DNA of 64,000 nucleotides from Galeopsis tetrahit (GCA_963675135.1 OY776129.1:8791201-8855200); one strand, 5' to 3'. Shown: positions 11,536 to 24,044, numbered from the stretch's first letter. Made by a program: numbers and translations. Notes: generated by a model from the letters alone, not told the origin.

Positions 11536-12160
11536 GATGTGCAAAGTATGGTTCAGACCGACCAAACCGACCGAACCAAACCAGACCATTAAATATGGTT
11601 CGTTTTTTGGTTTACGGTTCGATTTACGGTTTTTAGAATTGATTTTTCTTTAGTATGGTTTGGTTTACGGTTTTCACTAATGAAAAACCGTAAAAAATCG
11701 AACCAAACCGAACTTATTTTTTTTATATATGTAAATATATATTATATATAAAATTATATAAAAAAAATACTCCATCCGTCCCGCTATAAGTTTCCCTTTT
11801 TTTTTTTTGATTAAATAATAGATATAGTACAAGTGATGCGATGGTGAGAGAGAAAATAATAGATAAGTGTGAGATAAAGTATGATAAAATAATAGATCGA
11901 TAAAGTATAAAGGATGTGACTGTGAGAGAGAAAATCATATGCCAAAAATGAAAAAAAATGAAATGGGAAACTTATTGTGGGACATCCATAAAAAATGAGC
12001 AAAACTACGGTTCGGTCAAAACCGACCGAACCGTCCGAAATATTATGGTTTCAAACCGAACGATTTTTATAAATACGGTTTAGTTTACGGTTTTGAAAAA
12101 AAAAGAATGATTTATAGTTTGGTTTACAATTTACGGGCGGTTTGGTTAACCATAGGATCC
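11536..12160. mobile_element. hAT-like palindromic repeat with a nested MITE
   Basis: Both flanks are built of AACCGAACC / GGTTCGGTTT / GGTTTACGGTT words in opposite orientation (11550-11720 and 12005-12157). The left edge is GGGATGTGCAAAGTATGGTT and the right edge reads out as GGTTAACCATA. This composition is typical of short hAT-like plant elements. No clean target duplication was found, and the centre is interrupted by the MITE at 11768-11990. Confidence 0.5.
11768..11990. mobile_element. Stowaway/mariner-like MITE
   Basis: Begins TACTCCATCCGTCCCGC with ATAAGTTTCCC and ends GGGAAACTTATTGTGGG with ACATCCATA. The ends are inverted copies bounded by TA. The interior is AT-rich and non-coding. 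Confidence 0.7.
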
Positions 12161-12539
12161 AAGACATTTTCTCAGTGGATAGCAAGTTGAATTCTGGACA
12201 AGGTGCAACCCAAAATGGTTGTTTACTTTAATTATTTTGATATAACTTTTTTTTATGTATCTTTTATCACGTACTTTAATGCACTTCTGGTGCATCTATA
12301 ATTTTTTAGACGGTTAGTTATATATATATTGAGTTTTGCTCGGTTATTTTGCAAATTTTGAATACCTTGCCTATATATATTAATGAGATGATATTAAAAA
12401 TTATATTAAGGTAGTTTTGCGCTTGAAAATATGTGAATGAATCTTTTCATGGAATGAGAGGCTAGGATTTTATGCATATTTTTTTTATTAAAGTTGCACG
12501 GTTTATCATAGACCCACATTGGTGGCGTATATATACATA
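12161..12539. other. AT-rich spacer
   Basis: No ORF, RNA or repeat recognised between the hAT-like repeat and the first Helitron end. Confidence 0.5.
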
Positions 12540-12572
12540 CTAGTGTAAGACCCGCGTTTTACGCGAGATTGA
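12540..12572 (-). mobile_element. Helitron 3' terminus (copy 1)
   Basis: On the minus strand the sequence reads as a GC hairpin (CTCGCGT, AAA, ACGCGGG) followed by a short spacer TCTTACA and a terminal CTAG, with T outside. This is the plant Helitron 3' end: a hairpin about 10 nt before CTRR, inserted between A and T. The element body lies at higher coordinates; its 5' end is not identified. Confidence 0.75.
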
Positions 12573-12719
12573 AATAAATTTATAATATATTTTAATTTAT
12601 TAATTAAAAAATAATTTTTAAAATATGCATGTATACAAAAATATTGACTCCCATATCCTTTAAAAATCACCTTTAAAAATCACGTCTAGACAACTCATTA
12701 CTGATGATAGAAGTAGAAT

Positions 12720-13045
12720 TGAAAATAAATTTCTAAAATAATGAGATGATGTCCACAAATTTGCCTTCAATACTATTTCATCAACATACTATCTATCATC
12801 ATTTAAAAGATTCATTGCATAGCAAACATCTTTGAATGTAGGATATATTACATTATTAATCATTCTAATCTTTTCGTGTAACCTAGAACCCTTACTATGA
12901 GGTATTAAAAGACCCAAGTAATGTTGTTCACCATCTCCTGTTGGAACATAATTCAATATTCCCAATAAAAGTTACTCCGTATTATTTTCTCTAAGAACCC
13001 ATTTGTGATCTTGATTATTTCAAATAAACCTAATTAAAGGGAAAT
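12720..13045 (-). pseudogene. Helitron RepHel fragment (upstream of the Rep/helicase core)
   Basis: The minus strand reads LNYVPTGDGEQHYLGLLIPH, then SKGSRLHEKIRMINNVIYPT and FKDVCYAMNLLNDDR before a stop. This matches the conserved RepHel block whose usual form is ...P..GERYYLRLLL...KG..S(F)EDIRTV.G..YPTFKEAC.ALGLL.DD. Only this block survives. It lies just inside the copy-1 terminus and in the same orientation, so it probably belongs to that Helitron. Confidence 0.75.
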
Positions 13046-15137
13046 TCTATATACGTAAGGGAATTCATTTTCTCTATTGAATTTCATTCAGACTAAAAAT
13101 GTTGAATGTTGTGTAGAAGGTCTTTCTAGAATATTTTCAATGTGTTCATCATCATCATCAACCACAACTGTTTGTTTGTTTGTTTGAAAGATGAAATGAC
13201 AATTTATACAAAGAAGGGAACTCGTAGTGAATTTGTGCAAAGAAGGGAAATAAGAAACCGATGTGATTGAAGTAGAGCTCAAATATATATGATGCTCATC
13301 TAGAACGAAATTCATTTGTGAAACAAACGAAATTCTTTTGCGAAAATTTATTTGTCCAAAATTGTTTATGTAGCATAATATGGAAACACAAAATAAAAAC
13401 TTTTTTAAAATTGAAACCTAAAAATTCCACTCTGAAAACCCTAATTGTATTTTTTTAAATCAACTCAAATAGCACCCAAATGTGATTGAAATTGAAGATG
13501 AGCTTCAAAAACTGAAAATTGCATAGAAATCGGACTAAAATCCAAATGTGACTAAAATAGCACCCAAATGTGATTGTAAGTTCATTTTTTCATTTTTTTT
13601 AAGATTATTCATTTGATTTGAGTTTAATATATAGAAGAACTTATAAAATTTGTATTTCTTTTCTTCTTTGAAAATTTCACTCAAAATGATATGCAATTTT
13701 GATTAAATTTGAAAGCCCTAAATAGAAATAAAATGAAACTGAAAATTTTCACCAAAGAGTAATTTTAGACTAATATTTGAATATTATTTACACCAAAGGA
13801 TAATTTTAGACTAATATCGAAATATTTTCTACATAATAGAGTAAAAGGTAATATCTAAATCTTTGAATTAATTGATAAATTTATACTCTAAGTAGAGGAA
13901 ATATGACATAGTGAACATTAATTATATTTAAACAATTGAAATATGACCGTCAACATTTCATGGTTATTAAAATTTTCAATATACTTTCCCAAAAAAAAAA
14001 AATTATTGACATTTGAATATTTTATATTTAAAAAAAATATCATATTATTTTATAAAAAAAATATAACTCCTACAATTATATAAAGTTTGTTTATAAAATA
14101 ACACAATATTTGAATGTAATCAATAAACATAAAAAAGTACATGTTTTTTTTTTATTTTTTTATGAATAATAATAATATAAATTTGAGATATAATGATTTA
14201 AATACACTTTGAATCTTAATTTGAATATTTTTATATATAAAAAAATATATATTTTATAATTAATGACTTTTATAAATATGAAGCCTACATAAAATTAATT
14301 CAATAGTATATCTAAGTAATTTCAAATGTACATAACTGAAACAACTTATAAAAGCTTTATATATTGTATGAAGTAATTAAAGTATTTAATAGTAATAATC
14401 TTGGAATTTAATTAAATAAATTATAATTGATTTAAATTTAATGACACGTGTTTAAAATAATTATTTTATAAATATTAAATATCAATAAATGTAAATGAAT
14501 TAATTTAATGAAATTTAATTTTCTAAATTATACTCCCCCATCCCTGAAAAGCTTGCACATTCACTTTCACAATATACACGTATTTACCCTTCATCACATT
14601 TTTTTTAGAATATTATACATTCAATTAAACCACTTTATGTACTTTATATATAAAAGTTTACAAAATTACTATTCAACACTCTCATCATTACAATTTTTTT
14701 TCTAAACTCCGTGCAAAAAAATGCAAGTTTTTTAGGGACGGAAATAGTATTTCATAAAGTTCTGAAATTTCTTTATATTATATGTGTATTACCGTATTAG
14801 TCTGCTTAAACTAAAAATAATTAATCGTAATTATTGACAACATAAATTAAAAGAATTTAGTCAATAATAACCAAAAAATAAATAACTCACTAAATTGAAA
14901 AATGTAAATTTAATTTTTAAAAAAAATGGATTTGAATTAATCAACATTAAATAAATTTATAATAAATAAATATATGCGTACTATAAATAGGTTGATAATA
15001 TTAATTGTTGTACATTAATTACAACAAATCAAATTAAATTTTAAAATATGTAATGGAAACTAATTAAAATAATATCATCAATTCATCATGCAAACAAATT
15101 TGAAACATAACGTTATATCATTATATTTATTAGAATA
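13046..15137. other. Very AT-rich sequence, probably Helitron interior
   Basis: Long A/T runs with no coding signal. Apart from the MITE at 14531-14749 I see nothing that can be assigned. Confidence 0.4.
14531..14749. mobile_element. Stowaway/mariner-like MITE
   Basis: Starts TACTCCCCCATCCCTGAAAA with GCTTGCAC and ends GCAAGTTTTTTAGGGACGGA followed by AATAGTA. The ends are inverted copies, with TA at both boundaries. Non-coding interior. Confidence 0.75.
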
Positions 15138-15172
15138 CTAGCTCTATACCCGCGTTTTACGCGGGGTTCGAT
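15138..15172 (-). mobile_element. Helitron 3' terminus (copy 2)
   Basis: The minus strand reads ACCCCGCGTAAAACGCGGGT, then ATAGAG, then CTAG, with T outside. Same structure and orientation as the ends at 12540 and 34471. The Mutator-like element beginning at 15443 lies inside or next to this Helitron. Confidence 0.75.
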
Positions 15173-15216
15173 TTATTAAAATAATAACATTAAATATTAG
15201 GGTAGGTCTCTTGTAG

Positions 15217-15242
15217 ACTCAATTCCTTATAAGGAATTGAGT
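15217..15242. repeat. 26-bp perfect palindrome
   Basis: ACTCAATTCCTTA is followed directly by its reverse complement TAAGGAATTGAGT. It lies 75 bp inside the copy-2 Helitron end and could form a cruciform or hairpin. Confidence 0.85.
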
Positions 15243-16295
15243 AAATTTTAAAAAATTGGTAGAATTGATAATAAAAATAAAATACCCAAAATACATGTAT
15301 GATAATTTACATAGCTTAAATGGTTAAGGTCTAGTGTTCAACTCTTACAAATAACAATTTTCACATATATTTTTTTTTTAATTATAAAAGTGCATGTTGA
15401 AAATAAGGAAAAGTGTAACATATTTTCAACAATATTTTTTAGAGATTATATACAATATAAGACAATAACTTAGTGTCTTAAACAAAGAAAGATAAAAATT
15501 TAAACTAAAACAACCAAGGACAAAATTAATTACCAAATTCCTCTCAGCTTGACTCCAGTGCATATTCACGCGGTGGCTTGATATTCAGAGATTAGTTCGA
15601 AGCTTCGAAGGGTTGAAACTCGAAATCGCGTTCGTTACCATCTTTATTCCAGATTTTTTTGACTGCATGTCTGTTATTTTATGATCAATGGTATAAAAAA
15701 ACGAAATCTCATAGTGTATATGTTTTCCCAATGTTTTAAATATATGTGATTCATGTTTTTTTTCGATTTTCAGTTGTTTTTATGATGATTATATGTTTTT
15801 TATAGATACTGGTGTTTGATAAAATGATTTTTCTTCTTGAAAATGCTCTGTTTTTGTAGGGGTAGTACTGTAGATATTTGGTTAGGGTTTTGCATATTCA
15901 TAGAGCATAGTTCGAAATATGGAACTCGTATTAGCGATGTTGATTGTTTTCTGGTAACGATTTGTGTTGATTAAAGTAAAAACAATAGATTGAAAATCGA
16001 AGTGCCTAGCCGCATATACAATTTAAATTTGAACAATAAGATAGTTAATGTTTGTATATTGAAGAAGTAGTCTTGGGCATTTTAAATTTTCAGAATTTTG
16101 TATTATTTTTTTCAAAATTATGGGTTATAGACAAATACATGTTGTTACAGTTGTTAAAACAAGATTCGACATTTATATGCACTTACTTTAAGATTGAGAA
16201 TTCATGTGGAGATATGAAAAGGGAAATAAGTTACTTGTTATTGAATATATATCTTTAACATGTGTTTTCATCTGCATGTTTTTCTGTATACATAT

Positions 16296-19200
16296 ATGAA
16301 GATGGCAAGAGGTAAAAGAGGTGTGATACAAATTAAGGAAGGTGGAAGAAATATCAAAAAGAAGAAAGCAATTAAAGCTGTTAGAGCATTTGCAAGTAAG
16401 TCTTTATTATTAGATTTCATTTATACATGGTTGTTATGCAAATTTAGTTTAAAATAATAATTATATGCAGTCTGTGTCTGATTCTTTAGTTGTTTTCTGT
16501 TTTTTGAAGGAAAAAGGAATAAAAATCTAACTGTTAAGGTCAGAAATGACAAGGGAAAAGGTTGGATCGTATAACATTCTTATACAATAACTTTTCTGTT
16601 TGTTTTATTATGAAATATACAGATATAACTAACTTAACCTTGTTATTCAATATCAGGAAAAAAGCAAAAAGTTATGCGATGCAGAGTATTATCGGATGAT
16701 TCAGGTTATGTTTATATGTTTGTAATGACATTTGTTGTATGAATACTTTATTCATACATGAAATTGGTTTACACCTATTAATATGAATACATATATTGTT
16801 AGATTTTGAGAGCGAACCGGAGATGGAGGTGGATATAGATGAACATACAATGTCTGTCTCTGAAGGTAAATTTAATTATCGTTTTAATCTGTATTGTAGT
16901 TTTTATTTGTATGTATATTTAATTCCATATCTTAATTATTATTTAATACTATATGACTTGGTTTGATCAATTCGTAATTCAGATTCTGATATTGGAGAAT
17001 GCAGCAGAAACAAACGTAGACAAACTAAGTTGAATATAAGAAAAAAGAAGATAATTAAAGGTAAGTGATGTATCTTGGACCATTTTATTTTTTGGTAAGG
17101 GGTAATTATGGCATAACTATATTAACTACATTTTTTATGATCATCAGTTGCTGATGTTGAAAGAGGTGGAGAGTACTGTTTTCGATCAAATATGCGTACA
17201 TGCTTCAAAGAAATGTTGTGTTTCAGGTTTTCAGACATGCATTATGAATTTATGAAACTGACATCTTTCTGGTTCTTAATGGAAGCAATTTTAAAAAATG
17301 GAACTGAGGATATGGTTATTAAATGTACTAAGTATGAGGAAGATATCAGACAAATTGTTTCAAAATACGACAAGGTCTCTGGTGGTTTTTTGATTGGGGG
17401 AGAGGAATTGGATTTGAATAGAAGTGATGCAGAGTTAATCTTGGGATTAACATCGGGTGACGAGAAGTTGCCATTTCGAGTTGATAATTATAGTCACCCT
17501 GCCTGGATTAGAAGATGCTTTGATGGGAGGTTCTTGAACAGAAAGTCTTTGCCATCTTTATACCGTCCACTGATAAAGAACAAGATTCAAGAAATGCAGC
17601 ATCGCACTGATAAAGAATCGTTGCAGGATGTTGCTAGACTATTGAGTTGTTATGTTATGTGTGGTATTCTCTGTCCGGTTAAGAGTGGTGCTTTACCATG
17701 GTATTTGACATTATATTTGGAGGATTTTTATGATGTATGCAAGTACGATTGGAGTATGTTTGTAGTTCAATATCTGAAGTATCATGTTAAGAAAAGTAAG
17801 GATACGAAGTCAGGTGGTTGTGCTGCATTATTACCTGTAAGCATTTACTTCTATATTATATTGTTCCATGTATATTTATATGCAACATTGATATATAGTT
17901 ACAGTTAAATTTGTATGCAGTTTTGGCTTTGTGAACACTCTTCCTTAATAGATCCGTTGAACGACAGAGCTTTCCCGAGATTTTTAAAGTGGGATTTAAA
18001 CGCTCTTAATGCTGTTCTAGACAGGGAAATTCTGAACAAACATTCTAAGGTAATACCAACTCTACATATTTTTCTATCATAAATATTATTGCAAATTATT
18101 AATATGGAGAATTTGTTGAAAATGTTATATGCAGTTTACACTGTCAACCAATTGTTTGAAAAAAACTGCTTGGGAGGAAGAACAGTACAATACCCTGAAT
18201 GCATTCAGAGATAATGAAAGATCAGATAGGATAGCAAGGGCTGACAGTAATCCTGGAGATTTTACGAATGCTCGTGGACAGTCATGCGCAACTGCTGATG
18301 TAAATGCAAATGCAGAGTCTGTAGACAGGCAACGTGTTTTGCCCGGTAAAGAGCAAGTTGTAAATTTTGATGTTGGATCGAGTTCAAAATTGAAGGCTAC
18401 AAGCATGGATGATGGTCCTTCTTTTGATATAGGATTTGGTAATAATAATCAACCGGACGATGTGGACGTTGATAGAACTGTAATGAGGGTTTGCAGTGAT
18501 CTGAAAAAATCTTTTGTTGAAGATCATACTGAATTCGGTGTGATTAAAAAAGGGGTAAGTATTGAAGTTGATAAGGTTGTACAAGATGAGGTTGACAAAA
18601 GTTTGGATGATATTGTTCATTTGAGAAAGTGCAATGAGAAGCTGGAACTTGAAATAAAGAAGCTCAAAGAAGAATTTGAGAAGGAAAGAGCTACATATGC
18701 ACTGGATAAGAATGCAAAAAATCAGATGATTTTAGGACTGAAGTTTGAAATAGAAGTGCTAAAGGCAGAAAATCAAATGCTCAGCAAGCCTTTGAACAAA
18801 CTAACAGAAGATGAGTTGATGATGGAAGAACTAGACAGAGTTGAGAAAGAAGAGTTGGGTAAAAAGTCTAGTAGTTTGTTTGAGGAAGAGAATGTTCTTA
18901 CAGCAGAACCTGTTATTGGTACAGAATTATTGGCGACAACTTCGGTTAGTAAAGTCCAGGTTGGAAGTGAATGCGAACGGGAAATTAATTATGAGAGTCT
19001 ACCAAGACCAGCTGTTAAAGTAGGAAGAAGGAATAAGGTTATTCGATCTCCTAGTTCTATGGTTGATCGAATCAAAGGGAGAACCTTTACAAATGACAGG
19101 AAGCCTATTCTGATGTCTCCGCAAGTTCTGACCCAGCAATTAGATTTGGTGCACAAGTTAAGCGACACTGAAGAATTGATAGAGGAGGGCCAAAAAATAG

Positions 19201-20438
19201 ACAACACATGTCAAAAGTTGATAAAGTCTCCGTTCAATGTTTCTGTCCAAACTGTGAAGAATGCACCGTTAGGGTTGAAGAATCAATTGTTTAGCGAGCT
19301 GTATGATTATGGAGCTAGGTAAATTGAAACTTTAATTATATTCAGCCTTACATATTTAGATTTTGTCTTATTTTTCTCAATGTGTGTTTATGCATAATAT
19401 ATCTTTTTTATAATGTTTATACATTTTCAGCCATTCAGTGTACGTTGGGAATGGTCCGTTAACTGATGTCACCGTTCAAATGCTGATAAACTTACTAAAT
19501 GAGATGACAGTTGACAATCAGGTTAATAAACATTATATTATTCAGTAAAATGATTGTTCAGTTTTATAAAAATCGATGGATCGTCTGACAGCATATGTCG
19601 GTTATCATATTTTTTGTTGTATGTAAAACAGGTTATAGATGCATGGTCTGATTGCATACGATCAACTGCATCGGAACAATATCCTGCTTCTGACGGTGTC
19701 ACTATACTGACCTCATCATGTTGGGTAATAAACTACTTAAATAATCCAAGTATTTTCTTATTTTATATATTCAGATAATAATTTTCTGTTTGTTTTTTAG
19801 TCAATGATTTCAAGGCGCGAAATCTCCCAGCAAAAAATATTTGGAAGTATGATTGAAAGAGTTCTTGAACAAAGTTTTGATAAGAATATACTTCTCTTCC
19901 CTATTATCATAACCGATGTTGGTAGAAGAACGAGATCAAATGTTATAGGCCACTGGACACTATTGAAATTGGAAATGAGAAGTAGGCAATGGACGTTCTA
20001 TAACTCCCTTCGTCCAAGGAAGCTTACATCTCCTGATCCATACTTGAAAGAGGCTATGCATGTTGTAAGTTGTTCGATTCTTATAATTAAATATTATAAG
20101 AAATTTATACATGTTCAATACAAACGGTTATTAATATAAATATTTCATTCATTTATCCAAATTACTAGGTTAAGTATGTCGAGGCGAAGTTGACAACAGT
20201 GTTCATCAAATCAGCACCTAACCATCCGTTTTTAAAGATTAAATTCTCAAATCCTATTCAATCTGAGATTATGCAGTAGGTACCTGGTTCACTAGATTGT
20301 GGGATTATAGTTTGCCAATTACTCGAATGCTTTGTAAAGGGTGAAGAACCTCCGGTAGGTGATTACAATGCCGATGCTGCAAGTGCTATGCGTGTTCTGA
20401 TGGTTGGGATATTTCTGAATCCGTTCGTTTACAATTAG
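16296..20438 (+). pseudogene. Ulp1/SENP-like (C48) SUMO-protease-type gene carried by the MULE, 12 exons, one nonsense codon
   Basis: Exons: 16296-16395, 16510-16560, 16657-16704, 16803-16865, 16983-17060, 17148-17836, 17921-18049, 18135-19318, 19431-19521, 19632-19724, 19801-20064, 20169-20438. All joins are GT-AG and in phase, giving about 1,019 residues. The basic N-terminus (MARGKRG, KKKK) may be nuclear-targeting. Exon 6 is the conserved plant-transposon domain with MKLTSFWFLMEAIL. Exon 8 has a heptad coiled coil (about 18600-18850). Exons 11-12 form the C48 protease fold: GHWTLLKLE with the catalytic His, FYNS where YDS with catalytic Asp is usual, and LDCGIIVCQ with the catalytic Cys. 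A TAG at 20277-20279 truncates the protein just before the Cys motif. The start could also be the in-frame ATG at 16260 or 16302. Activity is doubtful. Confidence 0.88.
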
Positions 20439-20619
20439 TTATGTGTGTTTATTTTAAACAATGTACTCATCTCCTACGAATTGAACTCCCTGTCACTCAG
20501 TTGGTTTTGCTATTTTGGTTTATTAGAGGTTGACAACTTTTTGAGTTCATAACTTATGAATGGAATGACATTGTTCGATTTCATCTATGAATTGTCTTGA
20601 TTTTATTCTTAGTAAAACA

Positions 20620-20740
20620 TATGTATATATTCAGTCATACAATTACCTTAATTATATTCATTAGATATGCATATTTATATATGTATATATTCAGTCATAC
20701 TATTACCTTAATTATATTCTTTAGATATGCATATTTCTAT
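20620..20740. repeat. 60-bp direct duplication
   Basis: Two adjacent 60-bp units beginning ATGTATATATTCAGTCATAC differ at a few positions (about 20620-20679 and 20680-20739). They lie in the AT-rich spacer after the protease gene. Confidence 0.8.
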
Positions 20741-21082
20741 ATATTGTATATAATGTCTATATATATATATATAAATAAAATTCGAATTGTATACTAGTAT
20801 ACATATTATATATGCATTACGTTGAAAAATAATTTCGTTATAGAAACTTATTTTAATTGATTATTTCCCAATTATAAATTGGGTATTTATTAATTGAATA
20901 AATTATTATTATATTTTTTATTATTTCGTTTCTAAAATTAGGGTTAATTACCATTACTCAACGAATTCCCCTATTTATTTAGATACCTACGCTTTATATA
21001 TCCCAGAAGGGAACCATTTTGCCCTACTTTTATATCTTTAACATTCGAATACCTATCTAATATAATATTAATTCGAAGCGAT

Positions 21083-21564
21083 ATGAATCGTGAGGATAAT
21101 TGGGATGTGAATGCAGTGCATCGGCTAAGATGCTATTGTGGAATCGATGTTAAAATCGTCACATCTTGGAAGAATCAAAATGTTGGTAGGAGATTTCATG
21201 GCTGCGATTCGTACCCGGTTAGTTGTTCCATTTAATGATATGTATTTTTTATAACAATGTTTAACTGGTTTAATTTACGCATATATGTAAATATTAAGTT
21301 TTACTGCAAATTAATTTTCAGAAGTCTGGATTCTGCAATTTTTTTAGATGGATTGATGATCCATTGTGTGCACGAGGACAACATATTATACATGGACTGA
21401 TTAAGAAATTAAATGACGAGAGAAATCAAGCCAACGACCTGCTGATTAATATCAAGAAGCTAGAAGATGAGATTGCATATTTTAAGGTTGAGAATGCACA
21501 GATGTTGTCTGCTCTGATGTTGAGGGGAATACTGTTGACAACAAGGCTAAAAAAGGAACACTAA
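21083..21564 (+). CDS. Small GRF-type zinc-finger protein with coiled coil (2 exons, 125 aa), MULE accessory gene
   Basis: Exon 1 is 21083-21217 and exon 2 is 21322-21564, joined in phase (GT-AG). Residues about 15-60 form a GRF zinc finger: RLRCYCGIDVKI, then NVGRRFHGCDSYP, then CNFFRWIDDPLC, giving the C-x-C ... GRxFxxC ... CxFFxWxD pattern. GRF fingers bind nucleic acid in other proteins. The tail (about 70-125) is a heptad-rich helix (LIKKLNDERNQANDLL). The frame is intact. It sits about 640 bp after the protease gene on the same strand and about 350 bp from the 3' end of the convergent transposase gene. Role in transposition is unknown; DNA binding is inferred. Confidence 0.8.
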
Positions 21565-21913
21565 ATCTAGCAGCTGTCTATTTTAAATACACGTTGTTTA
21601 TCTTTGTAGTTTGGGTATTATGGTATCTATGGATGAAGTCAATGTCTAATGTCAAATGCGATATGCTTATGATAGATTAAATGTTTTATGATATTTAATT
21701 CTTCCAGTAAACACTTTCAATTTTCATTGGTTGATTTTCTGTATTAGTGTTTTGGTAATGAAGCTATTATGATATATTTTTTTTTACTTCATTCATAGGT
21801 TTCAACGCTTCGCATAATAAGAATACCAAATATGAGATTGTTCAGAAATAACATTTACAACATATATTTCACTACAATATAGCTTACAAAAATAAATATT
21901 GTAATACTCATTA

Positions 21914-24044
21914 CTATACATATTTGGGGAATGGAGAAACAAGGCTACGCAAAACACTATATGTACGGTCGACCCCAGGGGCTGCATCCATGGAATCCAG
22001 CGCTTGGAATTCTCTCTTTTCTATATCATAAGAGCAAAATGTACCATTTGGCTCTTCTTTGAACATAATCAAAGTCTTCGTAAAATTCAAATAGCAAATC
22101 GGGTTGATAGTGAACATAAAAGGTAAAACTTCTTCTTTGTATATCGTCAAGCTTGTCCACTGAGATTGATCGTTTTTATATGTTAATATGTGCATTTGAA
22201 GAAAGTATCTATTCACTAGGTTCACTTCTGGGCTAAGCTTGCTGGAATACACAACAATAGTAGTCTCGTCCAAAGCACGAATATCCACATACCATGTTGG
22301 GAGTATAAAATTTGGAATATCTATTAGGTCATAAACAGACTTATTTGCATCGTACGATACAATTTTATATACTCCACCATCAAATTTAACCTGCCAATGA
22401 AATCGACCGCCAACTTCTTTGAATTTCTTAAGCTTATCGTCAAATATTCGTACATTGGGTGCGTATGCACACTGCTTGAATAAGTCAGCCATATTTTCTC
22501 TGTGCTGCGTATTCCACCCCCCTCCGTATCTGCCCTTTAGATTCATTATCAGATGGAATAAACAGTAGAAATGTGGAGGATTTTCCCATACATCATAAAA
22601 GGCTGACATAAGACCTGGGTTCCTATCCGATATAAATATGATTTGTTTCGGATGGAATATGCAGTCCTTAATTTTGTGCAAAAACCATGTCCAGTTACTT
22701 TTATTTTCAGCAGATACCACAAAAAATGCAACAGGGAATAAACCTACATTGACATAAAATGCATTTCATATTTTGCACATAAATAAATGAATAATATTCA
22801 ATGAGCGTACAAAACAATATATTTTAGTATTAGAATGAGTTAAACATACCATTATCTCCATCTTTAGCAGTGGCTATAAGTAACACTCCTTTTGCCCTCC
22901 CTTTCATGAATGTACCGTCGATAAACAACATAGGTCTACAGTGTTTAAATCCTTCTTTACAAGCATAGAAAGAAATGAAAATCCTTTCAAAATGGTGAGT
23001 AGTACTATCTATCTCTAAATCAACTACACTTCCAGGATTTGTACGTTTAACAGCTTCACCATACCACCGAAGTTGATCGTAAGATTCATCATAACTTCCA
23101 AATATGTCATCCCTCGCAGCCTCTATACCGCGCCAAGCTTTATAGTAAGGAATAGAGAATCCGTAATCCACGTTAATTCCATCTATAATATTCTTACCTC
23201 TAATGTTTGGATTGGATTTAACACTCTCAATTACAAGTTCTTTAATAATCTTAGGGCCAAACCTACCATTATCACCATCTAATAGATTTCCTACGCATGT
23301 GTGCACTAGGTTAGCTTTGTGAACAACGAATCCATTTTTCAAGGCACTCTGTTTAGCTTTAACAAACCATGAACAATTGAAAGTTGCCTTCTCACTACAT
23401 TATGCATATACATACCTTGGGCAGTTTTTTAGGTATGTAAACTTGAAATTAAGTTTTGTACAGTACTTTATGAGTTCTACTCTAAACTCAGGAGCACCAC
23501 CAGAAAATGTAGCTCCAACTTTCATTAAATCCATCCAGTGATCTGACAAATACGACTTCTTCTTCTCAGAGGGGCATATATCGAATAGAGGTAAACTACC
23601 TAATCCAACAAATTCATTCGACACAGAAGCTTGAGAATCACTCAAAATAAAATCCTTATTAGACAAATTGTTTTGAGTTCTATCTAAATATGATTCCTGG
23701 GAATTAATATCAACTATATTTGCATTCCCCTCATAACCTAACATTGAATTTCCTGTTAAGGATTCAACAGCATCAGATTGAATAACATCTTCAACAATCT
23801 CAATAGATATATTCACTAATTTTTCTGATGTCATTACTTTCATACTATCAAAATCTGAATCACCGTCTAAACAACAATTTTTAATTTCCCCCACTGAGTA
23901 AAGAAATGAATATTTACCTGGGCATATAGAAGGCCACTTCCTTCGAATTACATCTGTAATATGTTGAAATGTTGTGGCTTCTGTAACTTGAATGAGTTTA
24001 CTCCGCCCATCGAAATTGATCTTCAATATTAGTGATGAATCCAT
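21914..24044 (-). pseudogene. MURA-type MULE transposase fused to an F-box-associated-like domain, one nonsense codon
   Basis: Exon 1 24044-22850 and exon 2 22743-21914, phase 1 join, 674 codons plus stop. The N-terminus (MDSSLILKINFDGRSKLI) is the MudR N-terminal domain. Residues about 180-240 are the MuDR DNA-binding domain (VGATFSG ... CSEKATFNCSWF). The MULE transposase domain has FIDGTFMKGRAKGV (first Asp), IFISDRNPGLM (second Asp) and HFYCLFHLIMNLK. After KLKKFKEVGG the frame continues as RFHWQVKFDGGVYKIVSYDA ... PNFILPTWYVDIRALDETTI to the stop, which resembles an F-box-associated domain, not the expected catalytic-Glu helix and SWIM finger. A TAA at 23402-23400 (codon 215) interrupts the DNA-binding domain where Lys is usual. 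A start at the upstream in-frame ATG (24092) is also possible. Confidence 0.88.

Noticed and set aside
23370..23402. Possible small intron removing the MURA stop
   Set aside because: A GTATGT...TAG pair exists but is only about 20 nt, too short for a plant intron, and the frame aligns straight across the stop.
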